This document shows, one piece after another, positions 1 through 10,250 of a stretch of DNA of 64,000 nucleotides. The DNA is from Hanleya hanleyi. Taxonomy: Eukaryota; Mollusca; Polyplacophora; Lepidopleurida; Hanleyidae. The notes beneath the pieces were generated by a model. That model ran no database searches, was not told where the DNA came from, and saw only the letters and a list, made by a program, of their open reading frames with translations. The translations under genes were made by a program, and so were the position numbers. The stretch lies in the NCBI GenBank assembly GCA_036873755.1, contig JAVTVY010039368.1, positions 62,001-126,000 on the forward strand. The letters are read 5' to 3'. How positions within the stretch are numbered: position 1 is the stretch's first letter; each line of letters opens with the position of its first letter.

Positions 1-126
1 TGGGCTCAATCAAAACCGCACCACAGATGAAACTGTTGCTTCTGGTCAATAACAGTTGATGCGGAAATTGGCCCGGACTAGCATATGATCCACCTACGAT
101 GTTAAGAATCGGATCTCGCCACTCCG
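1..126 (-). CDS. Serine protease, activation/His exon, copy 1 (partial, runs off left edge)
   Basis: This is the 5' part of the second coding exon of a chymotrypsin-like secreted serine protease (family S1A). On the minus strand the exon begins at 126 just after a pyrimidine tract ending in CAG, and codes for an activation site read as IVGGSYASPG. The catalytic His motif lies beyond the left edge; position 1 corresponds to plus position 10376 of the next copy. The acceptor AG is intact here, unlike in the plus copy at 10251. The copy belongs to a larger inverted duplication, so the rest of the gene should lie immediately left of the window. Homology is seen directly; activity cannot be judged from this piece. 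Confidence 0.8.
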
Positions 127-610
127 CTGCGAAAAAAAGAAGGATCATTATTAGGCAGTTTCACCACAAAGAAATAAAAACAACTCACTTTCTGTAAATC
201 GAAAACTATTCTACCCAGTGGAGGATATGTTACACCTGGTCGTCTAACTATGAGAAGAAACAGCTTGATTAGATTAATCGGCGTAATACACGCCCCGCAC
301 TTTCGAGGCTCCCTATCATTTCCTACGTAGTCACTGGTGAGACCGGCCTTCAGAAAAGAGAGCTTTTGTCAATATGGGGAAAATTACCACTTGTAGAATT
401 CAACTAACATCGTTTGGCTGGTTTTAGAAGCTTGAATCGCGAGTTGCAAAATGCACGAGAATTTCATATTGTTAAAGGATTTTTATCAATATTTTTATCA
501 ATCTGAGATTGTCATCATCATTGTTGTGGATGTGGTTGTCTTTCAGGTCAATCTAGCGAATTTTGCATGTGTTGCAATAGCTTCGTGCTTCATTGACGGC
601 ATGCTAAATG

Positions 611-1471
611 CCGTCATTTTCATCTGACGACGAAACGGCTTACCAATCCCCAGTGTAGGAATTGCCACAGCGACACAGCTCAACAATTACCAATATACGA
701 GTTGTCAGAGCATTTTCATTATAGCTCTCTAGATTTGTATCTAATACCGCTTATGCCGGTGCTAGGGGCCGTGTGGTCATGTCATCCAAGTTGCCACATG
801 AACAGGTACAATAAAAGCGTACCTGAGGTACAACACATATCACGAATCGTTAGACTCTTGGTATGTGCTTTAGAATAGGTTAACCAGAAGACTATACTGT
901 GAAGTCATGTGGCTCTGTCAGTATGTCGGCACCTCTTCCCACTTCCCTTATATGCGTTGTAATATTTACCTGTATATGGCCAGATTCTGCAGGTGGACAT
1001 TTCGTCCACGAGGGCCGCCTCCTGTACAGATCCTTTGGCCTTTGATATATGTTGGCATTGTGGGAAGTTGATGCTGGGTCGACATCGGGTCTTACAGACT
1101 AGTCTTTTGTGTTAAATTCCGTCATTTTCATCTGACGACGATACAGCTCACCAATCCCCAGTGTAAGAGTTGCCACAGCGACACAGCTCAAAAGTTACCA
1201 ATATACGAGTTGTCAGAGCATTTTCATCATAGCTCTCTAGATTTGTATCTAATACCGTTTATGCCGGTGCTAGGAGCCGTGTGGTCATGTCATCCAAGTT
1301 GCCACATGAACAGGTACAATAAAAGCGTACCTGAGATACAACACATATCATGAATCGTTAGACTCTTCGTATGTGCTTTAGAATAGGTTAACCAGAAGAC
1401 TAAACTGTGAAGTCATGTGGCTCTGTCAGTATGTCGGCACCTCTTCCCACTTCCCTTATATGCGTTGTAAT
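611..1471. repeat. Direct repeat pair, about 353 bp each
   Basis: Copies at 611-963 and 1119-1471 are nearly identical, running from CCGTCATTTTCATCTGACGA to TATGCGTTGTAAT, with about 155 bp between them. They do not start TG and end CA, so I do not call them LTRs. Both are mirrored in the opposite palindrome arm, giving four copies. A diverged relative appears around 60320-60410. Confidence 0.85.
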
Positions 1472-2149
1472 CCAACAGTAGCTTAAAACCATGCCGTATT
1501 GGCTGAGCTGGTGAAACACCCACCATTTCCAAGCTCAGACATACCATGTTACTGTCAGAATATGTATACCATGACAGTGATAGATCACACAGCCAGTGAA
1601 GGTTCCCGATTTACATTGAATGTCGTTATTGCCTTAGAACTATTAGCAGCATTTTGCAACCAACAACAATTCGCTGACTTTCAGTGAAAAATTATCGTGA
1701 AAAGATATTTATTTTTGTTGTTTGGCATTTTTATTTGCCGGCATTGTTTCAGATAGAATACAACAGCCTAATTCCCACGACCAGGAATGAAGAAAAGGGG
1801 CTAAAATCTTTATGTTCGAACTTTCGTAGCGAAAATAAAACTGGCAATTTGAAATTTTATTTTGATTCTGATATTCAATTTTTTAATTTCGGCGGGCCCG
1901 TAAAATAGTTGTTATCTCACATGGGATTTCGCCCATTGTTGAAGAAATCCCTTCTCAGAGGCACTACTATCAGGGATGATTCCCGATTGCTCATCCCCCA
2001 GGGGTTTGTGCCTCACCCTATGTCCCATCCTAAAAAAATTGCCACACCTGATAGAGGCTGTGCCTAAACTGGGGAGATCCATAGCCCTGTGAGTACCAAA
2101 TTATGTGTTACGCATGTAGTCTGGGGGAAATGCTCTTCTCCCGTGTTTC

Positions 2150-2350
2150 ACACGAGCTTTCATTTAGTAACAATTTAGATTATGAAGTTCTTAAAACAAA
2201 AGATGATAAGTTTATGGCAATATATTATGACGGAAATCGATGTTTTTGGACAAAGAATAGTACGGATTAATTTGTATGATCCGAATGAAGATGACCCTGA
2301 ATTTTAGGAACACATAGTGGAAAGTCTGAATGATTTTGATAGCCCGTGAA
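2150..2350 (+). pseudogene. LINE endonuclease fragment (L1/Tx1-like), broken
   Basis: The plus strand reads a degraded piece of an APE-type LINE endonuclease. The segment GQRIVRINLYDPNEDDPEF resembles the 'NIYGPN.D.P.FF' block typical of L1/Tx1-group endonucleases, followed by EHIVESLNDFDSP. In-frame stops (for example the TAG after DPEF) show it is dead. The same element's C-terminal tail lies downstream at 3000-3770 on the same strand, separated by a mini-element and unassigned DNA, so both are probably remnants of one LINE. Family assignment rests on motif recognition only. Confidence 0.5.
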
Positions 2351-2420
2351 GAAAGGGTGTAAAAAGGAATAGAACCCTACCCTTGGGGTGCCTGTGTGTA
2401 AAGGAATAGGACCCAACGTC

Positions 2421-2476
2421 GTGATATGGCTGAAATAGCTTTGAAAGCGACGTTAAATCATATTCACTCACTCACT
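2421..2476 (-). mobile_element. Gastropod mini-element copy (about 56 bp)
   Basis: On the minus strand this reads AGTGAGTGAGTGAATATGAT, then TTTAACGTCGCTTTCAAAGC and TATTTCAGCCATATCACG. It shares its core with copies at 5482, 7901, 29171, 39272 and 46840. This copy and the one at 7901 are mirror images through the palindrome. Confidence 0.8.
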
Positions 2477-2999
2477 TGAATACCGCAATTTCCTCTAAAA
2501 AACGCCTTAAACCACTTCCACAACCCCTGCTGTTTTGCGCGGGAACAAGTGACGTCAAGTGGGGTCGGCTCCAGCTGCTGACACATGTTAACTCAATGTA
2601 AACTGCACACATCAAATTATAATCGGACCAAACTCTGCCAATGTCTATCCAATTTTCATTCTGTTTAGTGATTATCAAACCTGAGTAGATGCCTGTTTCA
2701 GAAATGTATAGTTTAAAAAAATTCCATCTAAATCATGCCGAAATATTTACCTAAAAAGATTGGTATAAATTCGCGGGATTCTTGCGTTTTTGCTTGTATC
2801 ATTTTCTTTAAAATCGCATGTGTATATGTCTCATCTAGAGTATTATAGGATTATGAAAATATAAATCACATTTCTGTATCTTCAGCCGTTGTCTTAATTG
2901 TATTGTTCAAATGAAAACGTATAAACCATCTTCGGAGATTTCCGGGAGACGAAAGGCCGACAGATACCGACATGTTAAAAGCTGCTGACACATGCAGGG

Positions 3000-3770
3000 C
3001 ACACATGTGAATTCGGATCCCTTGAAGATTTGCGACAGTGGGGTTGCGATAAGGATATGGAAAATACAAGAAACCCCTTTTGGAAGAACGTAATTGTAGC
3101 GTGGACAACATCAGAAATAATCATCGGGATATTTTACATGAGTTGCTATGGAATAATACTCATTTTAATGATCAAAAGCTGTGTATCCATAATGGTAAGA
3201 CGGAAAACTTCACTTTTTTAAAGACCTTGTGGACGAAGATGGCATATTCTACAGTTTCGAACAGATAAAACTAAAATATAGCCTGAAAGCGACGTTTCTT
3301 GACTATGTCAGACTACTAGGAAACATTCCTAAAGAATGGAAAGCATACCTTGTTGATAGCCGATCAAATCAGAACGACTTGCTCTCTCCGCTCTGTCCTA
3401 AAGTATTTAACTATTACTGAAAATGGAACGAGGCAGTCGTAAGATCTGCAAGTTTATTACTCAAAACAGTCTGGCCCCTAAAGAAATGGAATAGAAATCT
3501 TGAAGTACATAATTAAATGAAAACAAATGGCACGAACGATAATTAATGGCAAAATCAGGTAGGCTACAATGGAGACAAAAAGTTAAGATTATACATATAA
3601 TCCTGATAACAAATCGATTATTATAATACAAAATGAAAATTTCTGAAGATTCAAACTGTACATTGTGTAAGGATGAGGAGGAAACTATTGAATACTTGTT
3701 TCTGTATTGCATTTATGTTACAATTATATGGCAAGAACTGAGGAATTCGTTCGTGCAAAATCAACCGGGT
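3000..3770 (+). pseudogene. LINE ORF2 C-terminal tail (L1/Tx1-like), broken
   Basis: In changing frames the plus strand encodes a typical post-RT tail of L1/Tx1-type LINEs. First comes a block around LLWNNTHFNDQKLCIHN; then EDGIFYSFEQIKLKYSL followed by a 'LGNIPKEWKAYL' block; finally a zinc-binding tail CTLCKDEEETIEYLFLYC near 3655-3710. Stops and frame changes separate the blocks, so it is non-functional. It is perfectly mirrored at 6600-7331 on the minus strand because of the palindrome. It acts here only as a passenger of the inverted duplication. The clade name is tentative; the zinc tail and the IP..W block are the firm parts. Confidence 0.6.
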
Positions 3771-4979
3771 GTTGCATAAGGAAACCATTATGTTTGGATT
3801 GCCGTAGTAGTAGGGAGAGGTGAAATTCATTAGCAAAAATGCGCGCCCAGAGTTATGTGCCCCTGATCATACCTAACTCTTGATGGTAATTTCTGCTAAC
3901 TGGCCGCTAGATGACGCCGCGGTATATTACTGCACGCTTGGCTGAACACAGGTGCCAGCCGTCCGATATTTGCCAGCATGGCTTTATACAACCCATATCG
4001 TGTTTTATCTCATGGTTCTTTATTTGATTTATTTATTACATATCTTCTAGATTCCATTTCAATTTAAAATTTGAGCAGTTTTAGAGAAAGACATTATAAG
4101 GCGTTCAGTTGGAGTGAATAAGTGGGGGCGGTCGGTGGCAATTAACGCCGAGACCTGGTGACAGGTGACGATACCTGCTGGGCCGATTAAACATGGATAA
4201 CAATTGTGTATTGCATGAGGCGAGGTCGATTCTGACCAATCATTATATAATTAGACCATTCCAAAGAAAAATAGAAGATTGTAACAAACCATTATATGGG
4301 TATTGTTTTATTTACATATAGTACATGTATGTACAATATATGACACTTTGCACTCATTTTGACCAATAAGTGCAAAACTTTCGCAGTAAATATGGAGCAT
4401 AAATACAGGGATTGTGATATATCATGTGGAGTTCAATCTATTCAGCAATGACAGAAGTTTTTCTTTCTTTCTTAGTTTTGTTGAAACTCCAAGTGTCGCA
4501 AATTTCTGTTTAATTTCATGAATAGACATTTCGCTATTTTCTTCGACAGCAAAAACCACAATATAATTTTTCTGAAATTTTTTACCGTTTCTCGGCTCTA
4601 GTTACAAGCAGCTGATTTCCCCACCAACACCAATCAAAACCTAATGTATTGTCACATTTCCGTCTTGACATTTGCCGTTAGAATAGATAATCATTAGAGT
4701 TTTGTTTTACTCAGAAAGTCGTCAAGTTTATGTTTGCAAAAGAAGAAATCGAAAAATAGAATCGAAAGCTTGCTTTTCTAACTCTTGAACCTTCTATTAC
4801 TATGTAGCTCGGGTTCTTGTCATTATTGCGACTTCGAAAACGTTATGGATAGGAACATCCAGCAGGTTGATTTTTATAATATGATTATGTGATCAACACC
4901 AAAAACAATATCGCTCAGCTTCTTTACATCGTTATCCCACCCCGAAAACGTAGACTGTAATCGACTTTATATGAGTATT

Positions 4980-5234
4980 ATGGATTAAGAATACTGATCA
5001 GCGATACGGATTTGATATTTTTGGAACATCATGACGTCTTGCCGGCATCATTGAAAACTGTTGACCGCTTCTCTCTTGCAGGAAACAAGCCTATGTTTAT
5101 GTATACTATGATTGTCTTTTTGAATTTGGTGCTAATACTGTTATATGGAATATGGAATAGGTCTTTGGATTATGGACGCGGATATTCTCTAATGGACGAC
5201 GGCTGGATTATGAATGACGGACTAGACGCTTGTA
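4980..5234 (+). mobile_element. 255-bp repeat, copy 1, with 3-bp target duplication ATT
   Basis: This is a precise insertion: the other S copy (near 18690, inverted) reads straight from GAGTATT into TGTTGCC, whereas here the two are separated by 255 bp flanked by ATT (4977-4979 and 5235-5237). It starts ATGGATTAAGAATACTGATC and ends GACGCTTGTA, with no obvious terminal inverted repeat. Other copies are at 44972 and 60441. A short open frame crosses it, but nothing shows that it is translated. Confidence 0.85.
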
Positions 5235-5481
5235 ATTTGTTGCCAAATACAATGGATGAACTCCTCTTCCTTGATTAGAATGCTGTGATTTATGTTTGTT
5301 GGCGTAGTACGGAAACTGGAACATGGCAGTGTTATTCAGTGAAATTCACACGGTATCGATGCAAACTTTTCTTGAATATTTTCACAAGCATAACTGGTAG
5401 GTCGAAATGCCCCAATAATCTGTAAGAAAACATGTATAATACAACAAATGTTACATTTTTCTTCATGCAATATTATTATTA

Positions 5482-5527
5482 GTGAGTGAATAGGGTTTAA
5501 CGTCGCTTTCAACATTTTTTCAGCTAT
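5482..5527 (+). mobile_element. Mini-element, 46-bp insertion with ATTA target duplication
   Basis: The sequence from GTGAGTGAATAGGGTTTAAC to TTTTTTCAGCTAT is inserted between two ATTA copies (5478-5481, 5528-5531). The inverted S copy near 18470 is the empty site, with a single ATTA. This pair shows a unit of only about 46 bp behaving as a discrete insertion. Confidence 0.85.
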
Positions 5528-5883
5528 ATTAATATTCATCGGTTTGTGAAGTCCATATTTTGTTATATTCTTTCACCTAAATTTTATTGCTTAAATCCAA
5601 TGCTCAATATCTGCTCCCACGTATACCTTTTGTACGTGTGTGTAACAGGCTTGCCTATAAGATAAGATATTTTACCAGAGTTTATATATATTTAAAGATA
5701 ATACATTGGGAGTTGATTGTACATTTAAAGATGTAATCAGCCTCAGATCTAGGCTGGAATCGATGACTCTCAAACTCAAGGAATTTGACATATGTTACAA
5801 CAGGTACAAAATGAAACACATTTGACCACAGAAAACTAAACCTGTTTCTACCATTCACGAGAAAATAGAAGGAATTAATCTTT

Positions 5884-5916
5884 AAAAATAAACGGCATGG
5901 CATGCCGTTTATTTTT
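5884..5916. repeat. Perfect 33-bp palindrome
   Basis: A 16-base arm AAAAATAAACGGCATG is followed by a single G and its exact reverse complement. It lies in the spacer of palindrome 1. It could form a cruciform or mark an element boundary; no other copy was seen. Confidence 0.85.
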
Positions 5917-6599
5917 CCGCGGCCGTGTCAACAAGCGTATACACGTGTGGTGCATTCTACCAACGTATGCTATGCGACATGACCGAACCTTAGGCACGAG
6001 CCATGACGTTATCCCATGGTTGCAGCTGTTCAGCATTCAGATTTGCGAGCGTCGCTACGTCACTCATATGTCACGCAGAGACGTCATTTTCCTCTCCGCG
6101 TACAACACATACGCAATGGCGAAACAGACATCCATCGAAGCCGGTAGAGTTTCAAATTTCTCTGACAAGATATTCTTGCATTCGTTGTATATGTCGATCC
6201 CACTATCATCAGATAGAATACATATGATGCTTTAGTAATCTTCCCTGCTGAAAAACGTACAGGAGAAAGTTTACAAACTCCATCGATTTTGAGGTTGATT
6301 ACATCTTTAACGAGTAAGCTGGAGACCCCAATTGACCCCATGCTGGGTAATCTTGAGCCGGGCTCAACACACTGTCGGTCGTACACTGTTTAAGCGGCAG
6401 TCAAAAGACGGCTGGCACCTGTGTTCAGCCAAGCGTGCAGTAATATACCGCGGCGTCATCTAGCGGCCAGTTAGCAGAAATTACCATCAAGAGTTAGGTA
6501 TGATCAGGGGCAGATAACTCTGGGCGAGCATTTTTGCTAATGAATTTCACCTCTCCCTACTACTACGGCAATCCAAACATAATGGTTTCCTTATGCAAC

Positions 6600-7331
6600 A
6601 CCCGCTTGATTTTGCACGAACGAATTCCTCAGTTCTTGCCATATAAATGTAACATAAATGCAATACAGAAACAAGTATTCAATAGTTTCCTCCTCATCCT
6701 TACACAATGTACAGTTTGAATCTTCAGAAATTTTCATTTTGTATTATAATAATCGATTTGTTATCAGGATTATATGTATAATCTTAACTTTTTGTCTCCA
6801 TTGTAGCCTACCTGATTTTGCCATTAATTATCGTTCGTGCCATTTGTTTTCATTGTAATTATGTACTTCAAGATTTCTATTCCATTTCTCATGTACTTTA
6901 GGGGCCAGGCTGGTTTGAGTAATAAACTTGCAGATCTTACGACTGCCTCGTTCCACTTTCAGTAATAGCTAAATACTTTAGGATAGGCCGGATTTGATCG
7001 GCTATCAACAAGGTATGCTTTCCATTCTTTAGGAATGTTTCCTAGTAGTCTGACATAGTCAAGAAACGTCGCTTTCAGGCTGTATTTTAGTTTTATCAGC
7101 TCGAAACTGTAGAATATGCCATCTTCGTCCAGAAGGTCTTTAAAAAAGAGAAGTTTTCCGTCTTACCATTATGGATACACAGCTTTTGATCATTAAAATG
7201 AGTATTATTCCATAGCAACTCATGTAAAATATCCCGATGATTATTTCTGATGTTGTCCAGGCTACAATTACGTTCTTCCAAAAGGGGTTTCTTGTATTTT
7301 CCATATCCTTATCGCACCCCCACTGTCGCAA
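6600..7331 (-). pseudogene. LINE ORF2 C-terminal tail, mirror copy, broken
   Basis: This is the mirror image of 3000-3770. The minus strand shows the same blocks in the same order (LLWNNTHFNDQKLCIHN and the FLYC zinc tail) with small differences, such as LDNIRNN for VDNIRNN. Frame breaks are shared with the other arm, so the LINE was already dead when the arm was duplicated. Confidence 0.6.
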
Positions 7332-7900
7332 ATCTTCAAGGGATCCGAATTCACATGTGTGCCCTGCATGTGTCAGCAGCTTTTAACATGTCGGTATCTG
7401 TCGGCCTTTCGTCTCCCGGAAATCTCCGAAGATCGTTTATACGTTTTCTTTTGAACAATACAATTAAGACAACGGCTGAAGATACAGAAATGTGATTTAT
7501 ATTTTCATAATCCTATAATACTCTAGATGAGACATATACACATGCGATTTTAAAGAAAATGATACAAACGAAAACGAGCGTGGGTATATCGCAAGAATTC
7601 CCGCGAATTTATACCAATCTTTTTAGGTAAATATTTCGGCATGATTTAGATGGAATTTTTTTTAACTATACATTTCTGAAACAGGCATCTACTCAGGTTT
7701 GATAATCACTAAACAGAATGAAAATTGGATAGACATTGGCAGAGTTTGGTCCGATTATAATTTGATGTGTGCAGTTTACATTGAGTTAACATGTGTCAGC
7801 AGCTGGAGCCGACCCCACTTGACGTCACTTGTTCCCGCGCAATACAGAAGGGGTTGTGGAAGTGGTTTAAGACGTTTTTTAGAGGAAATTGCGGTATTCA

Positions 7901-7957
7901 AGTGAGTGAGTGAATATGATTTAACGTCGCTTTCAAAACTATTTCAGCCATATCACG
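7901..7957 (+). mobile_element. Mini-element copy (mirror of 2421-2476)
   Basis: It begins AGTGAGTGAGTGAATATGAT and carries the TTTAACGTCGCTTTCAAAAC and ATTTCAGCCATATCACG core on the plus strand. It is present because the palindrome arm was duplicated. Confidence 0.8.
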
Positions 7958-8033
7958 CCGTTGGGTCCTATTCCTTCACACACAGGAACCCCAAGGGTAG
8001 GGTTCTATTCCTTTTTTCACCCTTTCTTCACGG

Positions 8034-8235
8034 GCTATCAAAATCATTCAGACTTTCCCCTATGTGTTCCTAAAATTCAGGGTCATCTTCATTCGGGTCA
8101 TACAAATTAATCCATACTATTCTTTGTCCAAAAACATCGATTTCCGTCATAACATATTGCCATAAACTTATCATCTTTTGTTTTAAGAACTTCATAATCT
8201 AAATTGTTACTAAATGAAAGCTCGTGTGAAACACG
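8034..8235 (-). pseudogene. LINE endonuclease fragment, mirror copy, broken
   Basis: This is the mirror of 2150-2350. The minus strand reads the same broken endonuclease block around a D-P-N-E-D-D-P motif with stops. It belongs with the C-terminal tail at 6600-7331 on the same strand. Confidence 0.45.
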
Positions 8236-8906
8236 GGAGAAGAGCATTTCCCCCAGAATACATGCGTAACACATAATTTGGTACTCACAGGGCTATGGAT
8301 CTCCCCAGTTTAGGCACACCCTCTATCAGGTTTGGCAATTCTTTTAGGATGGGACATAGGGTGAGGCACAAAACCCTGGGGGATGAGCTATCGGAAATCA
8401 TCCCTGATAGTAGTGCCTCTGAGAAGGGATTTCTTCAACAATGGGCGAAATCCCATGTGAGATAACACCTATTTTACGGGCCCGCTGAAATTAAAAAATT
8501 GAATATCAGAATCAAAATAAAATTTCAAATTGCCAGTTTTATTTTCGCTACGAAAGTTCGAACATAAAGATTTTAGCCCCTTTTCTTCATTCCTGATCGT
8601 GGGAATTAGGCTGTTGTATTCTATCTGAAACAATGCCGGCAAATAAAAATGCCAAACAACAAAAATAAATATCTTTTCACGATAATTTTTTACTGAAAGT
8701 CAGCGAATTGTTGTTGGTTGCAAAATGCTGCTAATAGTTCTATGGCAATAACGACATTCAATGTAAATCGGGAACCTTCACTGGCTGTGTGATCTATCAC
8801 TGTCATGGTACACATATTCTGACAGTAACATGGTATGTCAGAGCTTGGAAATGATGGGTGTTTCACCAGCTCAGCCAATACGGCATGGTTTTAAGCTACT
8901 GTTGGA

Positions 8907-9769
8907 TTACAACGCATATAGGGAAAGTGCGAAGAGGTGCCGACATACTGACAGAGCTACATGACTTCACAGTTTAGTCTTCTGGTTAACCTATTCTAAA
9001 GCACATACGAAGAGTCTAACGATTCGTGATATGTGTTGTATCTCAGGTACGCTTTTATTGTACCTGTTCATGTGGCAACTTGCATGACATGACCACACGG
9101 CCCCTAGCACCGGCATAAACGGTATTAGATACAAATCTAGAGAGCTATGATGAAAATGCTCTGACAACTCGTATATTGGTAATTTTTGAGCTGTGTCGCT
9201 GTGGCAACTCTTACACTGGGGATTGGTGAGCTGTATCGTCGTCAGATGAAAATGACGGCATTTAACACAAAAGACTAGTCTGTAAGACCCGATGTCGACC
9301 CAGCATCAACTTCCCACAATGCCAACATATATCAAAGACCAAAGGGTCTGTACAGGAGGCGGGCCTCGTGGACGAAATGTCCACCTGCAGAATCTGGCCA
9401 TATACAGGTAAATATTACAACGCATATAAGGGAAGTGGGAAGAGGTGCCGACATACTGACAGAACCACATGACTTCACAGTATAGCCTTCTGGTTAACCT
9501 ATTCTAAAGCACATACCAAGAGTGTAACGAATCGTGATATGTGTTGTACCTCAGGTACGCTTTTATTGTACCTGTTCATGTGGCAACTTGGATGACATAA
9601 CCACACGGCCCCTAGCACCGACATCAGCGGCATTAGATGCAAATCTAGAGAGCTACAATGAAAATGCTCTGACAACTCGTATATTGGTAATTGTTGAGCT
9701 GTGTCGCTGTGGCAATTCCTACACTGGGGATTGGTAAGCCGTATCGTCGTCAGATGAAAATGACGGCAT
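8907..9769. repeat. Direct repeat pair, about 353 bp (mirror of 611-1471)
   Basis: Copies run about 8907-9258 and 9416-9769 in reverse orientation relative to the left arm. Within each arm the two copies differ slightly, and those differences are mostly shared across arms, so the tandem duplication came first and the inverted duplication later. Confidence 0.8.
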
Positions 9770-10250
9770 TTAGCATGCCGTCAATGAAGCACGAAGCTAT
9801 TGCAACACATGCAAAATTCGCTAGATTGACCTGAAAGACAACCACATCCACAACAATGATGATGACAATCTCAGATTGATAAAAATATTGACAAAAATCC
9901 TTTAACAATATGAAATTCTCCTGCATTTTGCCACTCGCGATTCAAGCTTCCAAAACCAGCCAAACGATGTTAGTTGAATTCTACAAGTGGTAATTTTCCC
10001 CATATTGACAAAAGCTCTCTTTTTTGAAGGCCGGTCTCACCAGTGACTACTTAGGAAATGATAGGGAGCCTCGAAAGTGCGGGGCGTGTATTACGCCGAT
10101 TAATCTAATCAAGCTGTTTCTTCTCATAGTCAGACGACCAGGTGTAACATATCCTCCACTGGGTAGAATAGTTTTCGATTTACAGAAAGTGAGTTGTTTT
10201 TATTTCTTTGTGGTGAAACTGCCTAATAATGAGCCTTCTTTTTTTCGCTG

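Larger units (their letters stand above)
1..3963. repeat. Left arm of 4-kb inverted repeat (palindrome 1)
   Basis: This stretch reads as the reverse complement of 6407-10376 with only scattered substitutions and small indels. Landmarks pair throughout: protease exon at 1 with 10376, the 350-bp duplicates, a LINE endonuclease scrap, a LINE C-terminal tail, and the inner end at GGTGCCAGCCGTC. The arm continues past the left edge, so the total length is unknown. The spacer is 2443 bp (3964-6406). Confidence 0.93.
3964..6406. other. Spacer of palindrome 1
   Basis: This non-palindromic centre contains segment S (about 4247-5640, reverse complement of DNA at 15814-15895 plus 18450-19434). Within S lie a 255-bp insertion (4980-5234) and a 46-bp mini-element (5482-5527), both absent from the other S copy. 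Outside S, 3964-4246 and 5641-6406 hold no gene I can recognise. Confidence 0.8.

Noticed and set aside
611..1471. 353-bp direct repeats as LTRs of a tiny retrotransposon
   Set aside because: No TG...CA termini, no primer site, no polypurine tract and only about 155 bp between them.
5012..5278. 88-residue frame with a hydrophobic segment as a membrane protein
   Set aside because: It coincides with the 255-bp mobile repeat and reads through its end into flanking DNA; the other copies do not keep the frame.
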